The notes below the pieces were generated by a model. The model did not search any database. It saw nothing but the letters and a program-made list of their open reading frames with translations, and was not told the origin of the DNA. From JAMXLO01 sp963794185 (GTDB lineage Bacteria > Pseudomonadota > Alphaproteobacteria > Acetobacterales > Acetobacteraceae), in contig CAWCDM010000103.1 in the NCBI GenBank assembly GCA_963794185.1, positions 1-64,000 on the forward strand: 64,000 nt of DNA, written 5' to 3'. The position numbers and the translations under genes were made by a program. Positions 37,053-46,131 of the stretch are shown piece after piece (within the stretch, counting starts at the first letter, position 1; the number at the start of each line of letters is the position of its first letter).

Positions 37053-38138
37053 ATGGCACCCGCCGAAGGCTCCAGCACAATGCGCGATCCAATCCAGAGA
37101 GCACGCCGAACAAGCGACCGCGGGCTCCGTGCGATGGTTGGCGTTGGAACCGCAATTCTCGTGGTCGCCGCCCTGGGCATCGCCGCGCCCGTCTTCGCGC
37201 CGCTGACCTTCGCGCTGTTCATCATCGCGATCGTCTGGCCCTTGCAGGCGCGGCTGCAGGCGCGGCTGCCGAAGCTCGTGGCGCTTGCGATCAGCATGCT
37301 CGCGACCATCGTGGTCATCGGCGCCTTCGCCTGGGTGATCACCTGGGGGCTCAGCCGGGTCGGACGCTACATCGTCACCGACGCCGCCCGGTTCCAGCTT
37401 CTTTACAACCAGATGACCGAATGGCTCGAAGGGCATGGCATCGTGGTTGAGAGCATCTGGGCCGAGCATTTCAACGTCGGCTGGGTGCTCCGAGCATTCC
37501 AGGAGATCACCACAAGGGTAAACGGCACGCTGAGCTTCTCGCTCGTCGTACTGATCTACGTCATCCTGGGCCTCATGGAAGTCGACGACGCGGCCCGCAG
37601 GCTCCGCGGCATGAAGAACCAGGAAGCCGGACGGGTGCTGCTGACCGGCGGCGCCCGGACCGCCGCGAAGTTCCGGCGATACCTTCTGGTCCGCTCGCTG
37701 ATGAGCGTGGTGACGGGTTTCCTGGTGTGGGGTTTCATCTCGCTCTGCGGACTTCCGCTCGCGCAGGAATGGGGCGTGATCGCCTTCGCACTCAACTACA
37801 TCCCGTTCATCGGCCCATTGGTCGCAACGGTTCTGCCGACACTCTTCGCCATCGCGCAATTCGAGGCCTGGCAGAACGCGATCCTGGTCTTCGGATGTCT
37901 GAACCTCATCCAGTTCCTTGTCGGCAGCTATCTCGAGCCCCGGATAGCCGGCAGCATTCTTTCGATGTCGCCATTCATGGTGCTGTTCGCTGTCTTCTTC
38001 TGGACCTTTCTGTGGGGGATCGCCGGCGCGTTCATCGGCGTTCCCATCGTGATCGCGGTCCTGACCATCTGCGAGCAGCATGCATCGAGCCGCTGGGTGG
38101 CGGAGCTTTTCGGAGCGCCCGCCGTCGCACGCGACTGA
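37053..38138 (+). CDS. AI-2E family permease-like membrane protein
   Basis: A 361-residue polytopic membrane protein of the AI-2E (TqsA/YdiK/PerM) family: an N-terminal helix pair (LGIAAPVFAPLTFALFIIAIVWPL), a long periplasmic/helical middle, and the conserved C-terminal block with ALNYIPFIGPLVATVLPTLF, then LVGSYLEPRIAG and FWTFLWGIAGAFIGVPI. An alternative ATG exists at 37080. Members export signalling molecules or act as Na+/H+ antiporters; the substrate is not predictable. It lies 38 bases upstream of the metallophosphoesterase gene, probably cotranscribed. Confidence 0.9.
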   Translation: MAPAEGSSTMRDPIQRARRTSDRGLRAMVGVGTAILVVAALGIAAPVFAPLTFALFIIAIVWPLQARLQARLPKLVALAISMLATIVVIGAFAWVITWGLSRVGRYIVTDAARFQLLYNQMTEWLEGHGIVVESIWAEHFNVGWVLRAFQEITTRVNGTLSFSLVVLIYVILGLMEVDDAARRLRGMKNQEAGRVLLTGGARTAAKFRRYLLVRSLMSVVTGFLVWGFISLCGLPLAQEWGVIAFALNYIPFIGPLVATVLPTLFAIAQFEAWQNAILVFGCLNLIQFLVGSYLEPRIAGSILSMSPFMVLFAVFFWTFLWGIAGAFIGVPIVIAVLTICEQHASSRWVAELFGAPAVARD

Positions 38139-38176
38139 TGGGCCGCCGGCCGGCCGGCGCACCGAAGGAGACACCG

Positions 38177-39892
38177 ATGACGCCGATCCTCGATCCGCGA
38201 AACGGCGACATCGAGGACGATGCTTCCAGCACCAAGCGGCGATCGATGCTCTCGTTGGCGGGCAGCCTGCTCGCGGAGATCAGCCTGCCGAAGCTCGCCA
38301 TTGCCTGGATGCTGCTGATCGGCTTTCCCGGCCTGCTGCTCGGAGCGGCGCCGCTTCTGGTCTCGATCTGGATCGCCGCGGTCTGGTCCCATGCCGCGAA
38401 CATCTTCTACGAAATCCTGCCGGTGCTGTTGCTGCCGCCGCTCATGGCGATTGGCTGGTTCGGGGGCCGGCCACTCCTGCGGCTTGCCGAAAGCAGCTTC
38501 TGGTCGTTGAACGCGTTGGCCGTTCAACCCGCCTATATCGTGTTTCGCGAGGGCATTCGGCACCTTGCCGAACAGCTGCTTGCGTCGCGGATCGAGCGAG
38601 GCCCGCCGCGGCTCCATTTCGCGCAGGCGCCGCGGCGGCATCGGGTCTCGCTGATCTGCGGGCTTGGGCTTCGGCGTCATCGATCCTGGTGTGGCCCGCT
38701 ACGCGATGGGTCGGCAGCCTGGCGGATCTTACGCCGCTGCACCGGTTGGTGCCCGTCGTGTTGGCGAACAGTGTTGTGCTCATCTCCGGCTATTTTGCGG
38801 TGGCGGCGCTGATCTGGGGCATCGCCGATGCGACGATGGCCCAGCCGCGCGACCTGCGCGACTTTGCGGCGCGAACAACCGGCTGGCCGAACCTGGCGCG
38901 TCGCACATCTGTCGGACATCCATACGGTCGGCGAGCGCTACGGATTTCGCATCGAGAGCGGCAGGTCCGGTCCACGCGGCAACGAGCGACTGAGGCAGAC
39001 GCTGGCGCGGCTGGATGAGATCCATGCGGCGCATCCGCTGGACGTGATCCTGATAACGGGAGACCTGACCGATGCCGGCCGCTCCGCGGAGTGGGCCGAG
39101 TTCTTCGCTGCGTTGGCCGCTTACCCACGACTGGTCGAATTGGTGATCGCGCTGCCGGGCAACCACGACGTCAACGTGGTGGACCGCGCGAGCCCTGCCC
39201 GGATGGACCTGCCGACGAGTCCCATGAAGCGGCTGCGTCAGGTCCGGACGATCTCCGCACTCGGAATGCTGCAGGGCACGCGGCTTCAGGTTGTGGACAG
39301 CAAGGCAGGCAAACTCGGCGGCACCCTGGCCGATGCGCTGAAACGGCACGGCGGCGAGATGGCCGCCTTCGCCGACAATGGATCGGCACGCCTGTCGAGA
39401 TCATTGGCCGGGCTGTGGGCGACGATCTTTCCCATGGTCATGCCGCCGGACACGGACGATGGGCTCGGGATCGTCGTGTTGAACTCCAACGCCGAGACGC
39501 ATTTTTCGTTTACCAATGCGCTGGGCCTGGTATCGGCCGAGCAGGCCCGCGCCTTCGAGATTGCCGCCAGACAATATCCGCGCGCCTGCTGGATCGTGGC
39601 TCTGCACCATCACGTCATCGAATACCCCAGACCCGCCAAGGCGTTGTCGGAGCGCATCGGGACGGCGCTGATCAACGGCAGTTGGTTCATCCGTCGGCTG
39701 CAGCATCTGGCCGACCATGTCGTGATCATGCATGGTCATCGGCATATCGATTGGATCGGGGAGTGCGGGGGCCTTCTGATCGTATCCGCGCCTTCCCCCG
39801 TCATGGAGGCGACCGATTGCCCGGAAACCTATTTCTACGTGCATACTCTTGACCATTGGCACGGATGGACGGCTCAGGCTGCTGAATCCTGA
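38177..39892 (+). pseudogene. Membrane-anchored metallophosphoesterase, two frameshifts
   Basis: ATG 38177 (AAGGAG upstream) starts a product of about 570 residues. The N-terminal part has membrane helices (IAWMLLIGFPGLLLGAAPLLVSIWIAA and ILPVLLLPPLMAIGWF). A shift near 38670 leads to a further membrane stretch (VVLANSVVLISGYFAVAALIWGI). A second near 38890 leads to the calcineurin-type phosphoesterase domain. All metal motifs are there: HLSDIHT (D-x-H), LITGDLTDAG (GD), LPGNHDVN (GNHD), ALHHHVIE and MHGHRHID (GH-x-H). The frame-disrupted form would yield no catalytic domain attached to the membrane part. Substrate unknown; a cyclic nucleotide or lipid-head phosphate is possible. Confidence 0.82.
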
Positions 39893-40088
39893 GCGGATCG
39901 GCGTGCGCGGACAGCCAGGTTGCCGACGAAGCATGGACGTAATGTTGCTGCCATCGAATCCCGTCGGCCCTACGCTTGTTCCGCTCCGACAAACGGGTCG
40001 CTACCCGGCGGCGCTGCGGGATCCTCCGACGCTGTCGCGCGCGCCACTCAGCCAATGACACGATTGCCAGCGCGTTGAACGCGGTGGG

Positions 40089-41105
40089 TTAGAAAGCGCG
40101 GAGGCAATCGCTTAAATTGCGGGCCTCGGCGCTGACCCGATCCCTCGGCGTCGCCGCCGGTGCCAGTCCGGCCAAAGCAGCGGCCCGCACGTCACTCGGG
40201 CTCATGCCAAATTCCTGCCGGAAAGCCCGGCTGAAGCCTGACGCGTCAGCGAAACAAAATTCTTCGGCAATCGCCGCGATTCGCTTGGTGTTCGACACAT
40301 CGCACAGAGCCGCATGGCCGTCCAATAGACGCTGGCGCTGGATGTAGCGAGACACACCGTTCTCGCTTTCCAAAAGACGGTATAGCTGAGACCGGGAGGT
40401 GCCCACTTCGCGGCACAGTGTGTCGGGTCCCAGAGACGGCGAACGCAGGTGGCTGCGGACAGCCCGCCGCACCTTTTCCAGCCGGCCGAGGCCGATCTGG
40501 CTTGCGGCGATGGCTATCCGATCGGGCGACGGCGCGATGCAGGCCCCGACCATCGCGCGGACGGCACCCGTCAGCCGCGACAGATCCTCGGACGTCAAAT
40601 TCGGAAGATTTCGCTCCAGCAGGAGCATGTAATCGGCGAGCAGGTTTCCGAGCGGCGTGTTGAGCACCGTCCCCCGCGCCGCATCGAGCATCGGCGCAAT
40701 CTCGCAGAAGCTATCTCGCGCCAGGTAGAACTGCAGGCGGTCATCCTGGCTCCGTTTGCTTGCCAGTTCACTCCCCAGCGACAGGACGAATGGCACTCCG
40801 GCAGGTGCCTCCAGCGATGCGTCGTCGGTGCTGACGGCGGTGGTGACGCGACGTCCGAGGGTGATGACCCAGTGATCCACCGGGTTGCGCCGTATCAGGG
40901 ACTTCGTGCGGGTGACCTGTATCGCGGGAGCGGAGACACGGCTGACCCCAAGCCCGTCCAGCTGCCACAACTGGGTCTCCGCCGCGAAGCCCTGATCGTG
41001 CGTTTGCTGAGGTACCACTTCGAACACGGAGTGGAACCAGGTGCGCCAAGCTTCGAATTGATCCGGCGCCGGCAGCGAGTGAGTGGCGAATCTCTCTGGA
41101 GTCAT
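40089..41105 (-). CDS. AraC family transcriptional regulator
   Basis: A 338-residue regulator. Residues 1-210 form an AraC-binding-like sensor domain (FHSVFEVVPQ, NPVDHWVITLGRRV). The C-terminal 100 residues carry two helix-turn-helix motifs: LCREVGTSRSQLYRLLESENG and IAEEFCFADASGFSRAFRQEFGMSP, the second being the AraC signature. No operon partner on the same strand; the IS1380 copy starts 79 bases upstream and may separate it from its original neighbour and promoter. Target unknown. Confidence 0.92.
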   Translation of the reverse strand: MTPERFATHSLPAPDQFEAWRTWFHSVFEVVPQQTHDQGFAAETQLWQLDGLGVSRVSAPAIQVTRTKSLIRRNPVDHWVITLGRRVTTAVSTDDASLEAPAGVPFVLSLGSELASKRSQDDRLQFYLARDSFCEIAPMLDAARGTVLNTPLGNLLADYMLLLERNLPNLTSEDLSRLTGAVRAMVGACIAPSPDRIAIAASQIGLGRLEKVRRAVRSHLRSPSLGPDTLCREVGTSRSQLYRLLESENGVSRYIQRQRLLDGHAALCDVSNTKRIAAIAEEFCFADASGFSRAFRQEFGMSPSDVRAAALAGLAPAATPRDRVSAEARNLSDCLRAF

Positions 41106-41184
41106 CGTTTCCTGACCCGGTCACTCCAGCGCTGAGGCTCAGGTGCGTAGCAAGAACAGTCGTGACGATTGGCCAGTCGATACT

Positions 41185-42808
41185 TAGCCCGCATTATTCG
41201 TAGCCACCCATTGACACTCCGCCGCCACGAAAGTCATTCCATCTCCGGTTGTGCGGACATGTCGTCGCGCGGCCACTTTCCGGTGGTCGTTGCGGGAGGC
41301 TTGGGTCTCGGTTGGAGGTTGACGGAACGGGCGATGGGCGGGGCGGCGGCCCCGCGGCTCAGACGGTCAGGCGCGGCAAACGTCCCAGCATCAGTGTGAA
41401 GATGACCTGATCCGGCGTGCTGGTCGGCAGGTGCAGCTTGATCTGCCGCTTCAGGTCCACCACGCGAACGGCGAGCTTGACCAGTCGCAGGCGCAGAGTA
41501 TCGAACTGCATGACGCGCCACGATGAGCGTCGCGGCATCAGCATGCGCAGGTGCCACATCATCCAATAGGCGCCGGCATGCAGGAACAGCCGCAGCTGGT
41601 TGGCGCTCGAGGTGTGGCACGAGGTGCGGTCGGCCGCCAGGTGGGTCTTGAACGACTTGATATGGTTCTCCGCCCGGCCGCGCTGGCAATAAACCTTTTC
41701 ATAGATGGTGCGAGGCGTACCGGCATCGAGGTTGGTGGCGATGAAGCGCGTGTCCACGCCGTCGGGCCCAGCTTCGATGCGGGCGATGATGCGTTCGACG
41801 CGATCCCAACTCGCGGCGCCGTCGTAGAATTCCTTGAACCGCCGGAGCTTGTCGGGACCACCCGCGGCGGCGAAGCGCGCCGCCGTGCACTGCTCCAGGG
41901 TGTCGATATGACGCCGCAACGTCGTCGTCGTGGCGACACCGAGGACGTAATCAACGCGGTTGGCGCGGCAGAAGCGGAGCACTTCGGGCGTGCAATAATG
42001 GCTGTCGCCGCGCAGCAGGATCTCGACCCGAGGCCAATGGCCGCGAATGCGCGCGATCAGGCGACGCAGCAGCGTCACGATCTCGCGCCCGTCCGGACGT
42101 CGCGCCGGGCGCAGCACGGCACCCACCAGGCGACCGTCGCCATCGAACACCACGATCGGCTGGAAGCCGTACTCATCGTAGTAGGCGTTGAACAGCCGCA
42201 ACTGCTGGCCGCCATGAGCCGCATCGAAGGTATCGTCAACGTCCAGCACGATCCGGCGCGGTACGTGGCGGAAGCTGTCGCAGTAGAAATCGACCATGGC
42301 GTAGCCCATGCGCAGCAGGGTGCGCTTGTCCGGCAGGTTCTCCAGTCGCGAGATCGTCGGCTGCGAGCACAATGCGCCGTCTTCTGGCAGGCGTCCCATC
42401 GCCAGCTTGAACATCGGATCATGCCGCAGCGCATCAGCATCGTTACCGTCTTCGTAGCCCGCGGCGATCATCAGCATGCGGAAGCGGACGATCTCGTCGA
42501 GTTGGTGGGTGACCTGTTCCGGCACACGCGGGTCGGCGATGCAGCCCGCCACGCGAGCGGCGATGCCAAGCCGCTGTTCGATCTCCCGCAGTGCCAGAAG
42601 ACCGCCGTCGGACGACAGCAGGCCACCGTCAAAACGAGCGATGATTGGTTTGCCAGCAACCGGCGACAACCCCGGCAGCGACGTGGCAGATGCAACTTTG
42701 GCGCGCATGGTGTTTCAGCTTTCCGATGGGAATCGGTCCGACACCAATTCCTACATCGGATCAACAGGTTGTACCAGACCCTTCAGATGCGCTGCATAAT
42801 GCGGGCTA
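41185..42808. mobile_element. IS1380-family insertion sequence
   Basis: A single transposase gene is flanked by imperfect terminal inverted repeats. The left end reads TAGCCCGCATTATTCGTAG from 41185; the right end, read inward on the other strand from 42808, is TAGCCCGCATTATGCAGCG. The first 13 bases match. Length is about 1.62 kb, typical of IS1380. No convincing direct target duplication flanks it (GATACT versus GCACTC), so the insertion is old or a flank was rearranged. The ends are inferred from the repeat match alone. Confidence 0.8.
41359..42708 (-). CDS. IS1380-family transposase
   Basis: A 449-residue intact DDE transposase. IS1380 features are visible: an N-terminal FDGGLLSSDGGLLALREIEQ, the catalytic Asp region RRIVLDVDDTFDAAHGGQ, then ILLRGDSHYCTPEVLRFC with the second Asp, and YCQRGRAENHIKSFKTHLAADR with the catalytic Glu, followed by NQLRLFLHAGAYWMMW. 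All catalytic residues are present, so it may be active. ATG 42708 lies 100 bases inside the right inverted repeat. Confidence 0.95.
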   Translation of the reverse strand: MRAKVASATSLPGLSPVAGKPIIARFDGGLLSSDGGLLALREIEQRLGIAARVAGCIADPRVPEQVTHQLDEIVRFRMLMIAAGYEDGNDADALRHDPMFKLAMGRLPEDGALCSQPTISRLENLPDKRTLLRMGYAMVDFYCDSFRHVPRRIVLDVDDTFDAAHGGQQLRLFNAYYDEYGFQPIVVFDGDGRLVGAVLRPARRPDGREIVTLLRRLIARIRGHWPRVEILLRGDSHYCTPEVLRFCRANRVDYVLGVATTTTLRRHIDTLEQCTAARFAAAGGPDKLRRFKEFYDGAASWDRVERIIARIEAGPDGVDTRFIATNLDAGTPRTIYEKVYCQRGRAENHIKSFKTHLAADRTSCHTSSANQLRLFLHAGAYWMMWHLRMLMPRRSSWRVMQFDTLRLRLVKLAVRVVDLKRQIKLHLPTSTPDQVIFTLMLGRLPRLTV

Positions 42809-43582
42809 GCACTCGGCGCAGGGGATGGCCAGTCAACTGGATAGCTGGTCGAGTCGCACTGTCGAATCGTACTGCGATGATCTTTCAGTACCGGACGTGA
42901 ATCTCTCAGCTCATCTGGCTCCCACGATCCGACGAACGGAGCTACCTTTGTCAGCCGTTCCGGCCCGGTCGATCATGACAATTCGATCGAGCCGCGGCAT
43001 CGAACGAAAATGCTGTCAATGTCCATCGTGGAGTGCAACGACGCCTGCCGGGTCGCGTTGCGGTTCGTGGACGGAACGGTCGCCGCTCGCGCCACTGCAG
43101 CCCACATCGAGGCGCGCTGGGCCGCTTGCGGCTCCCTTGGCGTATGGCATGTGCTACTGCAGTACCTGCAGGACTTCAGTTGGCTCGTTCGGGGTCACGC
43201 CGTTGACGCCGCAGCGAAAGCCCGACGCTGTCACATCAATGCATCGTCCGCCAAGGAATGCCGAGACGTGAACGTCAAGCGCTCCACAAGGTCCTGCACC
43301 CCTTCGCGCCGATGTCCTGACGCGCGATTCGGAGGATGGCCACACGTTGGGGCGGCGCAACAGCCTCGTCCCGGATCACCAGAGGATCCCCGGCCGGCAT
43401 CGTCACCGGAACGGCCAGCAACTGGCCGCTTGCAATGAGCGAGCGTGGCGACTGATCACCGTGTTCATCCCAGTTGCCGACGACGGGCGCCGGGAAACCA
43501 CTGCACGCGAACGCCACGGCCCATCGATCTCGTGCAGCCGCCGAGGTTGGACAGTGGACACGATGCCGTGGGCGCCAAGAGA
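42809..43582. other. No gene supported between IS1380 and MFS gene
   Basis: A 774-base region. Short open frames occur on both strands (one plus frame from 43010 and one minus frame ending at 43275, which reads LLAVPVTMPAGDPLVIRDEA), but neither resembles a family I know and neither has a convincing start. It may contain a gene fragment left by the IS insertion. No RNA gene or CRISPR-like repeat seen. Confidence 0.45.
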
Positions 43583-44857
43583 TCAGCGATCTTCGGAAAC
43601 CGCCCCTGTTGGTTCAGGCTGCGGGAGTTCGCCGGAACCGCCGAGTTGATCATGTGCAAGCGCCGCCGCCTGAGGCGCCAGGATCCCGAACGTCCGCTCC
43701 AGGTGCCGCGGTGCCGCCACCATCAGGTGTCCCGCCCCGGCGACGATCGCCAGAAGGAGCGCCGCGGCAGCCATGAAGTAGAACACGCCGTCGATGCCGA
43801 AGCGCGCCATGAGGATCGCGCCGATGAGCGGGCCCAGCACCGAACCCAGCCCGCTCACCAGGATGAGCCGGCCGCTTACCGCCACGACCCGATCGGCCGG
43901 CATCCGGTCGTGCGCGTGGGCGACGCAGACAGGGTAAAGGGTCGACATGAAGCCGCCAAGCAGCGCCGCGGCAGGCAGCACCACCTGCAGGGCGTGTGGC
44001 AGAAGCACCATGGCAACGGCGATGACCGCGAAGCCGAGGCCAAGCGCGGCCAGCACGGTGCGCCGGTCGAAGCGGTCCGAGATGCGGCCGACCGGGACTT
44101 GGAAGGCAAGCCCGCCAAGCACGGCCACCAGCATGAACAGGGCGATTGTGGAGCGGTCAATGTCCTCGCCCTGCATCCACGCCGGTACCAGCGAGTAGAA
44201 AGCGCCTGTGACGAGCCCGCTCAGCACGCAGCCGACGACCGCGACGGGTGCCGCGCGGGACAGGTGGCCATAGGGCAGCGTTGCGACGGCGGTCGTCGCG
44301 GGCGGTTCAGCCCGGGCTGTGCTCACCACGACCAGCGCCGACGCGAACAGGGCAACGATCGCACTGAACGGCGCCTCCGTCTCGATCGCAGCCCGGCCGA
44401 TCAGAAGCTGTCCCGCCGCAAGGGCCAGGAAGGTGCCAACCATATAGATTGCAAAAACGCGTCCGCGCGCCGACGGTTGGGCCTTGGCGTTCAGCCAGCT
44501 CTCGGTCGTGACGAAGACCCCGGCACAGCCGAATCCGACGACCGCGCGCAGGACCAGCCAGGGCAGCGGTCCCACCAGCAGCGGCATCAGTGCGGTCGCG
44601 GCGGCAACCAGGCCGGCAAACGCGGCGTAGGCGCGGATGTGCCCGACCCGTTCGATGATGCGGCCGCAACGCGTCGCGCCCAGGGTAAAGCCGACGAAAT
44701 AACTGCTGAGCACCAGACCGGCCATGGTCGCGTCGAAGTTCTCGATCGCCACCCGCAGGGAGATGAAGGTGCCGAAGAAGCCATTGGCGAGCTGGATGGC
44801 GCTCGTCGCAATGATGAGCGTCCCGATCTGGGCGCGCATCGACCCGTCCGATTGCAT
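43583..44857 (-). CDS. MFS transporter
   Basis: A 424-residue 12-helix major facilitator. ATG 44857 follows a strong GAGGGAGGAAAG site. The family motif between helices 2 and 3 appears as GFTLGATRCGRIIERVGHIRAY. Helix 5 has AVVGFGCAGVFVTTESWLNA, and the second-half repeat motif is QVPVGRISDRFDRRTVL. It resembles the YcaD/sugar-type MFS group with the TESWLN motif. Substrate not predictable. A monocistronic unit with large gaps on both sides. Confidence 0.92.
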   Translation of the reverse strand: MQSDGSMRAQIGTLIIATSAIQLANGFFGTFISLRVAIENFDATMAGLVLSSYFVGFTLGATRCGRIIERVGHIRAYAAFAGLVAAATALMPLLVGPLPWLVLRAVVGFGCAGVFVTTESWLNAKAQPSARGRVFAIYMVGTFLALAAGQLLIGRAAIETEAPFSAIVALFASALVVVSTARAEPPATTAVATLPYGHLSRAAPVAVVGCVLSGLVTGAFYSLVPAWMQGEDIDRSTIALFMLVAVLGGLAFQVPVGRISDRFDRRTVLAALGLGFAVIAVAMVLLPHALQVVLPAAALLGGFMSTLYPVCVAHAHDRMPADRVVAVSGRLILVSGLGSVLGPLIGAILMARFGIDGVFYFMAAAALLLAIVAGAGHLMVAAPRHLERTFGILAPQAAALAHDQLGGSGELPQPEPTGAVSEDR

Positions 44858-45213
44858 CGGCTTTCCTCCCTCACGCGGCGACTACGGAGTCTCGCGCCGC
44901 AGGGCTCCGAACCGTTGCCGACTTCGTCCTCGAGAAGGTCGAGCAACACCTTCGGACAGCACATCACGGCAATCTTCTGCCAGCAAGGTCCTCTGGTCGT
45001 GCCGTGGCCAGCTCGTGGTCTGTCCGGTGTTCCCTAGCTCGTGGAGTGTAAGGTTATGCGGACCACCGGAGGTGGGGAGTTGGGTGCGCCTGGGGAGCGT
45101 AAGCCGCAATACGCTCGATGCCGAACCGTTTCAGCCCGGCCGAGCTGCGTAAGCATGGTCTTCGACACGCGATCTCCGCCTTCGCCATCAGGACGTTGTG
45201 AAGCGGCGTGGCG
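44858..45213. other. Intergenic; no gene supported
   Basis: A 356-base gap between the MFS start and the stop of the methyltransferase gene. It contains the MFS promoter region and presumably the terminator of the upstream operon, but no clear hairpin with a T-run or family-like frame was recognised. Confidence 0.45.
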
Positions 45214-46131
45214 TCACCCGCCCGAGGACTTCTCCGTCTGGGCAGGCACCGGAGCCGTCGCGGCCGGCGTGGCGTGCGGCGCCGGTGTCCTGTCGATAGC
45301 GCCGGTCATCGGAATAAAGAAGACGCCCATGTCACGCTTCGAGTGGATCTTGCCCTCCGCGTCCTTGGTATACACGTACAGGACCTGTCCACGCTTGAAC
45401 GGCTGGCCGATCGGGATCACCAGCCGTCCGCCAGGCTTCATCTGCTTGAACAGATCGGGCGGCGCGTATTGCGCGGCGCAGGTCACGATGATGATGTCGA
45501 AGCCGCCCTGCACCTCGGGCCAGCCGTAATAGCCGTCGCCGACCCGCGTGTGCACGTTGTCGTAGCCGAGCGGAGCGAAGATCCTGCTTACCGCCTTGCC
45601 CAGCGGTTCGATGATCTCCACCGAGTAGGCCTGCCTGACGATGCGCGAAAGCAGCGCGCTCTGAAAGCCGCTGCCGGTGCCGATCTCCAGCGTCACGTCC
45701 GTGGGTTTCGGCTGACAGACCTGCGTCATGTAGGCCTGCCCGAGATAGTCCGACAGCGCCGACCCATACCCCAGGCCCCACGGCTTCGGCGTGTCCTCGT
45801 AGGCGTCGCCAGGCGTGGCCCGGCGCTCGGAATAGAGGTAGTGAAAATACTCGCGCGGGACGGTCTCGAAGGCCGCCATCACGGCCGGATCGGCAGTGCC
45901 CAGGCGCTCCTTCAGATAGGCCTCGATATGCCGCAGCACGCCCGGCTTGCGCTTCTGGATGGCGTCGAACTGTGCCTCGGTGAGGCTGGCCGGTCGGCCC
46001 GAGGCCGCCATCGCCGTCTCGTAGGCGGTTCTCGTCCAGGGCGGTGCGGCACGCCCCGGTCGTGCCAGGCAAAGCGCGCCGGCGGCGGAGATCACTCCGC
46101 GGCGCGTGATCGGGCCGAAAACAGTTGCCAA
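45214..46131 (-). CDS. Exported protein-L-isoaspartate O-methyltransferase-like protein
   Basis: A 305-residue protein; the likely start is TTG 46131, eight bases after AAGGAAGAG, within the end of the upstream gene. The leader TRRGVISAAGALCLARPGRA has a twin-arginine and a hydrophobic core, so export is predicted. The methyltransferase domain (about 75-260) is PCMT-like: PREYFHYLYSERRATPGDAY, YMTQVCQPKPTDVTLEIGTG (SAM motif I) and SAYSVEII-like motif text (QAYSVEIIEPLG), then GDGYYGWPEVQGGFDIIIVT and GGRLVIPIG. The family repairs isoaspartyl residues with SAM, a cytoplasmic cofactor, so an exported version is puzzling. A Pro/Ala-rich tail ends the protein. Confidence 0.85.
   Translation of the reverse strand: MATVFGPITRRGVISAAGALCLARPGRAAPPWTRTAYETAMAASGRPASLTEAQFDAIQKRKPGVLRHIEAYLKERLGTADPAVMAAFETVPREYFHYLYSERRATPGDAYEDTPKPWGLGYGSALSDYLGQAYMTQVCQPKPTDVTLEIGTGSGFQSALLSRIVRQAYSVEIIEPLGKAVSRIFAPLGYDNVHTRVGDGYYGWPEVQGGFDIIIVTCAAQYAPPDLFKQMKPGGRLVIPIGQPFKRGQVLYVYTKDAEGKIHSKRDMGVFFIPMTGAIDRTPAPHATPAATAPVPAQTEKSSGG

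Noticed and set aside
43275..43517. A minus-strand 80-codon frame reading LLAVPVTMPAGDPLVIRDEA.
   Set aside because: It looks somewhat protein-like but has no recognised family, and its start is unsupported; left as a possible fragment.
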